In this document: piece after piece, positions 57,861 to 64,000 of the stretch
Position numbering within the stretch: the first letter of the stretch is position 1
How the letters are laid out: each line of letters starts with the position of its first letter
From: Stictocephala bisonia
Lineage: Eukaryota; Arthropoda; Insecta; Hemiptera; Membracidae
Direction: 5' to 3'
Assembly (NCBI GenBank): GCA_035578905.1
Contig: JAQJVL010002723.1
Span: forward strand, 20,252-84,251
Length of the DNA: 64,000 nt
Notes under the pieces: generated by a model
The model's database searches: none
The model's input: only the letters and a program-made list of their open reading frames with translations
What the model was told of the DNA's origin: nothing
Made by a program: the position numbers and the translations under genes

Positions 57861-58485
57861 ATACTCAAGTAAAAATGCATTGAATTAATACAAAACCAAT
57901 CTGAGCAGAACATCTTATTTGAGCAATTTAACAATAGTTTAACAATTTTATTTCAATACACAAGTGAACGTCACACAATGCAAATTTCATACAGTATAAT
58001 ACTTATACCGTATTTATAAAAAAATAAGTGCAATATGTAGGCTACGAATGTTATGGTGATATTTGTTCAGTTTATATTAATATTGTATTAAATTCATCTA
58101 CCAACACGTACTATGCTATAACACGAAAACGTTTATAAATTCGTATTTTATTATTTATCTTCACATTGCACAATGTTTAAATATCACTTATGTTATGTTT
58201 TACCGTTCTAAGCCTTCTCATTGGCTGTTCAACGGAAGACACCGTGAGTTGTACGAGGTTCCTAAACACTACCTCACCCCATGATTTCTAAGTTCTCAAA
58301 ATGATTGCCGCCACGCCCCGCCTCGTCCCCCGGCTGTCATATTTCTCTGTCCTTGTTACTGTTTAGGAAAGATATTTGCTTCGAAGTTGCCTTCTTATAA
58401 AATTGTAAATAAATGACCTAGAATTTTTTCTACCACAACATTAATAAACTATAATAAATTAATAGTTACGAGTTAACATTACTGT
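57861..58485. repeat. Outer right arm of the foldback
   Basis: Reverse complement of 42343-42960, including the GC-rich GCCCCGCCTCGTCCCCCGGC (near 58315), which pairs with GCCGGGGGACGGGGCGGGGC near 42493. Ends in CATTACTGT at 58485. Confidence 0.88.
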
Positions 58486-58560
58486 TAGTAGTAGGGTTAT
58501 GGCGACTTACCAACGCCCCATGATGAGTTTTCGCCAAATGAAGAGTCGAGGGTGGGGGAA

Positions 58561-58616
58561 GTCACGTGACCGGATCCAAGATGGCGGTGGTCACGTGACC
58601 GGATCCAAAATGGCGG
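58561..58616. promoter_or_regulatory. Tandem E-box plus ATGGCGG modules
   Basis: The 27 bp module GTCACGTGACCGGATCCAAG then ATGGCGG occurs at 58561-58587, and again at 58590-58616 with AAAATGGCGG. GTCACGTGAC is a perfect palindromic E-box of the type bound by USF/TFE-family bHLH-zip factors. AAGATGGCGG resembles the YY1 core. Their duplication with 29 bp spacing suggests a promoter or enhancer, but no transcript start is visible. A plus-strand frame across it is not called as a gene. Confidence 0.55.
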
Positions 58617-58948
58617 CCCCCAGTCCTGCCAACCTGGTGGGAATTTTCCCTCCCAAAATTTCCCTCAAATTCCCAAATTTCCCTCAAATTCCCTTTTTGT
58701 ACTATATAAAATACACTATTAGCCTTGTTATACTATATAAAATGCATTATTTTCTCTTATACTCTATAGTAAATCCATACTAAATGGGACCTTGACCTTG
58801 ACGCCCATTCTTTAATGGTTTAATTCATATATACACTATAGTAAATGTGCTTTTCTGCAGCCTTATCGAGTGTGTCGACACCCTACAGGCTTAACTACTA
58901 CTTCAGCATGCACAAAACATATTACGTAAAGCATACAAAGATACTCAC

Positions 58949-59121
58949 CCTGTATGGTCGGTAGAATGTTGATACAAAGCCTCTGAAGGAACGTCAACAT
59001 CCTCTACCAGCTCAGAGGTCACTCTTTTGATTTTTAAGGGTAAACAAAGAGGCTCCCACAGGTCTAGACCATATACTCCTGTGGCACAGAGAAACAAACC
59101 CTTGTAATAAGCCCCAATCAT
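58949..59121 (-). CDS. Possible first exon of a small gene, unrecognised
   Basis: From ATG at 59121 the minus strand stays open for 57 codons (MIGAYYKGLFLCATGVYGLD then an acidic stretch ELVEDVDVPSEALYQHS). It reaches ACAGG|GTGAGTATC, a strong splice donor with the intron starting at 58948. No acceptor or second exon was identified. It lies on the same strand as the virus-like genes to its right. An overlapping frame from ATG at about 59140 is shorter. Function unknown. Confidence 0.3.
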
Positions 59122-59233
59122 CGCTCATTACGTTGGTAGCCATCCTGCCACCTTTCTATAGAGATTTACTCTAGGTGTTTATAGTAAATCTCGTAGACCA
59201 TGTAACTTGCGAACAAAATACACGGTATGAAGA

Positions 59234-59356
59234 TCAATGGGATGCAGCGTCTTTTCCTTTTTCTTCTTGCAGTAAAAATGCTTTGCAGTATCTGCAGTCG
59301 TGTACTCGATCTTCTGGTGTTTTGAAACACTTAAACATCTTGCAGCAATGCTCCAT
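59234..59356 (-). CDS. Small Cys-rich ORF or second exon
   Basis: The 40-codon frame MEHCCKMFKCFKTPED then HDCRYCKAFLLQ has paired cysteines (HCC..C and CxxC) resembling a small zinc-binding module. It lies just after a TTATTGTTTCAG acceptor-like site at 59361. A donor-like CAG|GTATGT at about 59444 closes the upstream gene, giving a candidate intron of 84 bp. Using exactly that acceptor shifts the frame by one base, so either another acceptor is used or the two ORFs are independent. Its strand and spacing link it to the gene at 59394-59735. Confidence 0.35.
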   Translation of the reverse strand: MEHCCKMFKCFKTPEDRVHDCRYCKAFLLQEEKGKDAASH

Positions 59357-59393
59357 CTTTCTGAAACAATAACAGCACACATAAGAAAACAAC

Positions 59394-59735
59394 TCATAAC
59401 AAAAGAACTCCTACAAGTACTTTTCCCTCAAGTAACAAACATACCTGGAAAATGTGTACAGCAGACGTGGATCCAACTTCTTTGATCAGTACCAAGTTGT
59501 CCGGTACTGATTCTCCCTCATGCAAAGTGTCGACGTATCTTCTAGGTAGAAACACCTTGATGTCCTCCTCCAAATGCGGATCAAACAGTATCGCAACGAG
59601 AGTATCACCGTATTTCGTATTTATGCGTGTAATACTTTTGACTGGATACTGGATGTTGGATGACAAATCTCCAACCTTGACAGTAATATAATTCATCGGA
59701 GTAGCAGCGTTGAAACGTTCGACAAAAGATGCCAT
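59394..59735 (-). CDS. Small virus-like protein, possibly nucleic-acid binding
   Basis: ATG at 59735, 113 codons if unspliced. MNYITVKVGDLSSNIQYPVK, then TRINTKYGDTLVAILFD and DIKVFLPRRYVDTL, form a small beta-rich fold. The pattern 'YPVxxIxxxxTxxGxxLxVxL...vFLPxRY' recurs in short proteins I associate with endogenous adintovirus/polinton-like and densovirus-like elements of insects, where a single-strand DNA binding role has been supposed. That assignment is from memory. A splice-donor-like CAGGTATGT at about 59447-59439 suggests the last residues may be intronic. A TATAAAAGGA box lies 32 bp upstream. No stops interrupt the frame. Confidence 0.5.
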   Translation of the reverse strand: MASFVERFNAATPMNYITVKVGDLSSNIQYPVKSITRINTKYGDTLVAILFDPHLEEDIKVFLPRRYVDTLHEGESVPDNLVLIKEVGSTSAVHIFQVCLLLEGKVLVGVLLL

Positions 59736-59766
59736 GATAGACTGATAAGAAAAGTGGAAATACGAG

Positions 59767-59776
59767 TCCTTTTATA
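59767..59776 (-). promoter_or_regulatory. TATA box, TATAAAAGGA
   Basis: On the minus strand GTATAAAAGGACTCG lies about 32 bp before the ATG at 59735. That would give a leader of only a few bases if transcription starts about 25-30 bp downstream. The same TATAAAAGGA word precedes the gene at 62953-63330. Confidence 0.65.
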
Positions 59777-61026
59777 CTCTCAGTTGACCTTGAGAGTCAC
59801 GGCTTGTTAGGAGTATTGTGCCTCCTTCCCCGAAGGCCTATGCACGAGTCGTAACGCTTGTCCTTGCATTCCCAGACAAGACTATGACTATCAAGTCAAT
59901 GCCTGTCCAGACAAGTCTGTGACCTTGACCCAAGTTTCCACACCACCCAAGGGGTAGGGTCTCGGCGCACTTTTTATTATAGTGGGTGTCCCCAGTAGGC
60001 ATAATCCCACTTACTTTAATGTAACTTGCCCCAACCATCGCAAGCTAAGGTGATAGCTACTCCATAACAAAATTGCTACCTCCCAGTATTATTTTTTATA
60101 CTTTTTTTTGGATCCCCTATAAGTCTAGCTGCCACTTTACTTGGAGAAGCCTTTCAATGTGACGCACAAACTTACAAAGGGCTTTTATTTTTTATTTATT
60201 TTTTTCTATTTTTCTTGTTACTAAAATATCCCTTACTCACACCCTGGACTTACAGAGTTTAAGCCAGCCATAGAGTGTTACACACATCCAAATACACGTA
60301 CCGAACGAGGGCCCGGACTGCGACTCAAGGTATTACGGGGATTAGCCCAGCCCCAAGCTGCAGGACCGCCTCAGGAGTTATGCGTTTTACGGCTGCCTTA
60401 GAGAACAGTCGGGCGATTTTTTATTGAATTTGGGCCGCCCTCACCTCAACGTTACGGTTATTGCACTATGTGCAAATACACACACATTCACACAGAGCTA
60501 GGGATACGATAGTAACAATTTCTATCTAACTTTTTATAGTAAAACTGAGCACTTACTAAGGCGCACTTGCATGTTGCGGTAAACAACAAGGTAAAAACGT
60601 ATACATGTCGGGAACTGTCCAAGACTCGTCGATTTCCTGAACGTTTCCATTAAATTTTGGAAAGAAATAACTTTTTCTCCAACCCTTTGGTATAGACTAT
60701 ATCAAAAGGTTTTAGTAAGCTACGAACTACTATCCGTAACAAAACTTTGGAGACTCGAGTTTGGATGACTATAACAACGAAACTAATAAAGCTATGGTGA
60801 TGGGACTTATACAAAAATTTTCACAATTTCATTGTGCGTTTATTGATGTAAACCAAAATTTGTCATGCAACATTTGCATATTTTTAATGTGTGCCGAACA
60901 AAAAAATACACGATTTTACACGCCTTTCAACCAAATCTCGACTTTAAAAATTGCTGAATAAAAACCCGTGCATGAATCGTTTTGAAACTTTAATACGTGA
61001 TTGGTTATAGTGTTGATAACGTAATA
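59777..61026. other. No gene recognised
   Basis: Mixed composition. The segment 60290-60430 is GC-richer with no motif I recognise. Short frames on both strands lack conserved features. It lies between virus-like genes and could be a decayed part of the same element. Confidence 0.4.
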
Positions 61027-61206
61027 CTAAAATATAAAAATTGTTCGTTCATTAGAAAAAAAGTTGTTGTAGATTTTGTACAACAACTTTTTCTCAGCAA
61101 TGACTGATCGGAATAAGTTCAACTTTACACTGTTATACAAAGCTAATTTTACATATTCAACTACATATTGTGATAATTGTTTATAGTCCATCATGTATTT
61201 TGTAGC
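61027..61206 (-). pseudogene. 3' part of a virus-like gene cut by a transposon
   Basis: An open minus-strand stretch of about 60 codons immediately beyond the transposon end, containing DYKQLSQYVVEYVKLALYNS, and ending at a stop at 61027. Composition and strand agree with the gene at 62953-63330, whose frame runs into the other end of the transposon. I infer that the two are halves of one gene. A hairpin-forming AAAGTTGTTGTA with TACAACAACTTT lies within it. Confidence 0.5.
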
Positions 61207-62944
61207 GATTTTTATTTGATAGCGTAGCGATGTGCACTCAGCCGTGAGTAACAAGCTCGGCGGGATTGCGACGTTGCCGAGTCGCTGCCAGTCCTGCCGT
61301 CATCCTGGCTCGTACAAGAGAAGCTCTCAAGCTTGCGTTAATTTTCCAAATCGCCAGTGGAGAAACAATACCGCCTATCAGAAAAATCGAAAATTTTACA
61401 GGAGAGACGAAAAACTGTTTAGTTTTTACAGAAGATAACCATACACATACAAATAAATGCTCTGTGTTTTAACAGTAATATTTTTGATATTTTTAATCGC
61501 CTATGATATATATTCATACATATGTTTTGGTCAAACATTAAAGTCAGATTAATTGTTAAAATAGTTAATGTAGGCGGTATTGTTTCTTCTCTAACTGTAC
61601 GTATTTTGTTAATTTTTATACCATTTCCCATCACTTTTTCTCATGAGGGCTTTGGACCTCCAATGGCAAGTTTAAAAATGGTTTTCTTCCAATAATAAAA
61701 GGAATTGTCATTTTCTTTAAATATACATTATTTACAATATTTACAAATAATCCTAGGTAAGGGGCTTGATCAATGATGATCGCCGATCTTGGAGGCAGTA
61801 GTCCTAATACTTTCCTAAATCACTCTACGAAGTGCGTCGAGTTCATTTTATTGTGATAATCGTTAGTCCCCTTCTTTCCAATGAAACACAGTTCTGCACC
61901 TTGTATAAAACCGTCTTCACTTCCAATGTGCAGTATGATGACACGTTTTCCAGCTCCTGAGGGTGTCTTAGAGCCTCCACGCCATCCATACACTTGCTGA
62001 ATGTGCATCCTGTACTGGTCGTAATTGGTGAAATCCCTGTTCATTGAGTCAATCAACGGTTCCTGCCATCCGTTCTTCAAAGTGTGATTCTGCCCACATC
62101 AAGTCTCATCGGTAAAGAATAGCTTGTATACAGCAGAACGTAGACTTTCAATTTTTCTTAAAAACGTATGTCTCGAAGCAGCGATCGTTATTGACTCCAT
62201 TAGAACTGGTTTCCTATTAAACTTTCTAAATTTGAAGCCGAGTCGTGTTACTATTCTGTGAAGCGTCATTTTTGACATTGAAGGGAACTCAGACATGTTT
62301 TCATTCAGCTGATGCAGTAATGTTTCTAATGTCGGGTACATCTTCTTCAAATAGAAATCATATATCGTTCTTCTTATGACACCAAGAGTGAAGTCATCCA
62401 ACCAGATCTTCGGCCGTCCCTGTTGTACACACTGCCTCTTCCTTGAAGGCGGAGAAAAATTTTCATTTTCCTTGGACGCTGCACCAATCCTCTTCACCGA
62501 TGATAAGGAAATTCCTAGACACGTCCTGGTTTTTTCATAAACTGGGAAACGTTTGTCACCCAATCTCTCACCCTCACTCTTGAAAAAACAAATCGCACTT
62601 AAAATCATAGCGATTTCTCGCTCCGAAAACATTTCTCTGGGAGGCATGGCACGATTTTTACTCGATAGTAGCTCACAACGAATGGAGAAAATAAGTGTCA
62701 CCATGTCCTTATGTAGAGGTATAGGTTATGAGTCATGGGGGTTACACACAAACAACAGTCATAGTTTCAAGACATTCTTTTACTGCGGAGGGTAGAGGGT
62801 GGTGGACATACCGCTGTGACTCACCGTGTTCGACAGTTCGACAGGGCAACCCCGCATTCCGGACGAATACCGGCGGACCAGGCGCATCGGTGGGGTCGGT
62901 TACTCACGGCTGAGTGCACATCGCTACGCTATCAAATAAAAATC
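61207..62944 (-). mobile_element. Tc1/mariner-like transposon with 46 bp inverted repeats
   Basis: GATTTTTATTTGATAGCGTA through GTGAGTAAC at 61207-61252 is perfectly inverted at 62899-62944. Between them lies a decayed DDE transposase on the minus strand (61640-62647). An (AAATC)n tract at 62941-62965 adjoins the right end and blurs the outer boundary, so the target-site duplication (TA expected) cannot be read. The internal region 61260-61600 carries a second, shorter inverted pair (GAGAAACAATACCGCCTA and TAGGCGGTATTGTTTCTTC). Confidence 0.85.
61640..62647 (-). pseudogene. Tc1/mariner (IS630-type) DDE transposase, stops at two Trp sites
   Basis: ATG chosen at 62647 (MPPREMFSEREIAMIL); an upstream in-frame ATG at 62704 is possible. 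A helix-turn-helix-like region with TLHRIVTRLGFKFRKF precedes the first catalytic Asp in LFFTDET (about 62100). WQEPLIDSMNRDF, RVIILHIGSEDGFIQGAEL and DYHNKMNSTHFVE follow, then IIIDQAPY with the second Asp (about 61770). In-frame TGA codons lie directly after FTDET and after HFVE, both places where this family has Trp. The third acidic residue and C-terminus are missing after about 61760. The insect DDE family with 'DYHxEMN' is clear; the exact clade is not resolved. Confidence 0.85.
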
Positions 62945-62952
62945 AAATCAAA

Positions 62953-63330
62953 TCAAATCAAATTTGATTTGATAGTGTATTTAATGTCCAATTCAGTGAA
63001 TCTCTTTTGTTGATCCTTATGACACAGAGCATAGATAATTGAAGGTTCCGTTTCTTTCAACTTTGAGAACTGTGCGTTGTTTAGTAAAACGTATTTACGC
63101 ATGCCTTGCTTGTGAAACAAAATGCCCACTTGAAAGAGAAATTTATTAAAAAAACCGACAGTGACAAATTTGGTAAAACCCGAGGTGAGATTGTACATTA
63201 CCTTGAGAAAAGCTGTCAGATCCTGTTTGTCCAGTACCGTCACCAGAGTAGGTACACCTTCCTTGTCAACCAGTGGAAACTCTACTATAGAGACATCAGT
63301 GTCTGGAACAGCAGATGATGATGATGCCAT
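62953..63330 (-). pseudogene. Virus-like small gene, 5' part, cut by transposon
   Basis: ATG at 63330, MASSSSAVPDTDVSIVEFPL then LVTVLDKQDLTAFLKVMYNL and LLNNAQFSKLKETEPSIIYA. The frame is clean for about 118 codons, then runs into the (AAATC)n tract and transposon end and stops. The continuation appears at 61027-61206 beyond the transposon. No known domain is recognised. Its TATA box word, start context (ATGGCATC, as in the gene at 59735) and position beside the capsid-like gene group it with the virus-like cluster. I give no joined sequence. Confidence 0.5.
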
Positions 63331-63373
63331 CTTGGTGGTGGAGCAGCGACTGAGACCGAGTGGGTGCTAGGCT

Positions 63374-63383
63374 TCCTTTTATA
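63374..63383 (-). promoter_or_regulatory. TATA box, TATAAAAGGA
   Basis: On the minus strand CTTATAAAAGGAAGCC lies 43 bp before the ATG at 63330, and just downstream of the stop of the capsid-like gene. It is the same ten-base word as at 59767-59776. The compact spacing between genes is virus-like. Confidence 0.65.
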
Positions 63384-63395
63384 AGGCGTACGACA

Positions 63396-64000
63396 CTAGA
63401 GAACTCTGCTGACAGTTCCAGTAAGTGGACTGTACTCGGCTAGGGCGTCGTGAATAATCAGACAGTAGGCTGTTGTACCTTTTGGAAAAGCGGTGGAAGA
63501 TTCAAATTCAAGGCGGACGTCTACAGGTCCTGATTTAAGGTTCTCAGACTGTTTGGAACAGTCGATTACAAAAACGGGACAAGAATCAAAAGCTGTACGA
63601 TTCATAATGGGACTGGGTGAACTCGACCCGTAGTATGAAGATTGAAACCTTGCGTACATTTCATACAACAGAGCGTCATCACCACGTATGTTATCATACG
63701 GGTAGTACTGAGAGTTTAGAAAAAGCTTTACATCCGACAGTGAACACTTGTCAAAGATACTAGCGTCCTTGGTTATATCATTTTTCCTACTAGTTTGAAA
63801 GGCTAATATTACGTAACGTGGCTTTTCCAGCTGTGAAGAAGTCTTGATGGTCCAAGATTGTCTCGTACTTGTGGGAAGTTCAGGAAACTCGTGCAGCTCC
63901 CAAGACCTGAAAGGCATTTCCAATACACGATCCTGTTCCAGCACCCGTAGTAATGACAACTTCATATCATCAGACACTTTTACGTAGGGAACCCGCCAGT
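63396..64000 (-). CDS. Double-jelly-roll capsid-like protein, C-terminal part
   Basis: The frame is open from the window edge (WRVPYVKVSDDMKLSLL) to the stop at 63396, about 200 codons, without lesions. SWTIKTSSQLEKPRYVILAF, then LNSQYYPYDN, YEMYARFQSSYYG, PVFVIDCSKQSENLKSGPVD and TTAYCLIIHDALAEYSPLTG form the conserved C-terminal signature of insect proteins I know as double-jelly-roll-like. That fold is shared by major capsid proteins of polinton/adintovirus-type and related DNA viruses. The N-terminal half lies outside the window. An intact frame suggests a recent insertion or purifying selection. It could also be a domesticated copy. Confidence 0.7.
   Translation of the reverse strand, partial: WRVPYVKVSDDMKLSLLRVLEQDRVLEMPFRSWELHEFPELPTSTRQSWTIKTSSQLEKPRYVILAFQTSRKNDITKDASIFDKCSLSDVKLFLNSQYYPYDNIRGDDALLYEMYARFQSSYYGSSSPSPIMNRTAFDSCPVFVIDCSKQSENLKSGPVDVRLEFESSTAFPKGTTAYCLIIHDALAEYSPLTGTVSRVL

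Larger units (their letters stand above)
42343..58485. mobile_element. Large foldback-like inverted repeat, about 16.1 kb
   Basis: Diverged inverted homology runs inward from ACAGTAATGTTAA (42343) and TTAACATTACTGT (ending 58485). The pairs are 42343-43260 with 57560-58485, minisatellite 43260-43760 with 53410-54390 and 57365-57560, 44350-44880 with 52641-53070 plus 49010-49128, and 44880-45712 with 48125-49010. The innermost pair is 46285-46745 with 46919-47455. The right arm is interrupted by retrotransposons at 49129-52640 and 54393-57351. Long tandem-repeat-bearing inverted repeats recall Foldback elements. No transposase and no convincing target-site duplication were found, so an old inverted segmental duplication remains possible. 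Confidence 0.75.

Noticed and set aside
42343..58485. A target-site duplication TATAAATA / TAGTAGTA around the foldback
   Set aside because: Only five of eight positions agree, which is no better than chance in AT-rich DNA.
58499..58783. 94-codon plus-strand frame starting MATYQRPMM
   Set aside because: It runs through duplicated promoter-like modules and simple repeats (TTTCCCTCAAATTCCC), and lacks protein-like composition.
61266..61472. 68-codon plus-strand frame inside the Tc1-like element
   Set aside because: It lies between the inverted repeats opposite the decayed transposase and spans an internal inverted pair. I recognise no motif.
1..64000. tRNA, rRNA or snRNA genes
   Set aside because: No cloverleaf-type A/B box arrangement or conserved rRNA segment was seen by eye. 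A tRNAscan or Infernal run would be decisive.

Overview
The window looks like a repeat-dense piece of an insect nuclear genome. It is AT-rich, and almost every recognisable protein is a transposable-element or virus-derived remnant. There are no bacterial operons, no rRNA or tRNA genes, and no clear multi-exon host gene. The mix of CR1/Jockey-like and R1-like non-LTR retrotransposons, hAT and Tc1/mariner-like DNA transposons, a MULE fragment, a MADF-domain exon and a virus-like capsid gene fits an arthropod. A hemipteran is my guess only. Layout: 1-2.9 kb is minisatellite: a 78-80 bp array, then a 36 bp family in several clusters and both orientations, with a reverse-transcriptase (RT) scrap inside it. 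2.9-3.5 kb is a small foldback element. 4.03-8.30 kb is a hAT transposon with an exact 8 bp target-site duplication; it holds a decayed BED-finger transposase and a second unrelated transposon-type gene. 9.6-14.3 kb has three non-LTR RT remnants. 15.2-20.9 kb is mostly tandem arrays (about 155, 129, 81 and 44 bp units) plus one RT remnant. 21.3-24.4 kb is an RT remnant split by a second retrotransposon in the opposite orientation. 24.4-37 kb holds the first large structure: two nearly identical arms of about 5.2 kb (25279-30495 and 31035-36250) in inverted orientation around a 539 bp spacer with a MULE-transposase scrap. Each arm carries a CR1-like retrotransposon whose predicted proteins join a coiled coil, a Ulp1-like cysteine protease, an SGNH esterase, an endonuclease and an RT. 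39.8-41 kb has a dispersed repeat and a MADF exon. 42.3-58.5 kb is the second large structure: a foldback-like inverted repeat of about 16 kb whose arms include minisatellite. Its right arm is broken by two non-LTR insertions, one R1-like and one CR1/Jockey-like, the latter itself apparently split by a third. 58.5-64 kb is a cluster of minus-strand genes resembling an endogenous polinton/adintovirus-like element: a double-jelly-roll capsid-type protein running off the window edge, and two small genes sharing a TATAAAAGGA box just upstream of their start codons. One of these genes is cut in two by a Tc1/mariner-like transposon with 46 bp inverted repeats. How things relate: nearly all coding sequence carries stops or frameshifts, so the window records successive insertions and duplications and not a working pathway. 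The best candidates for undescribed biology are the virus-like cluster at the right end, the domain layout of the 24-36 kb retrotransposon, and the two very large inverted repeats.
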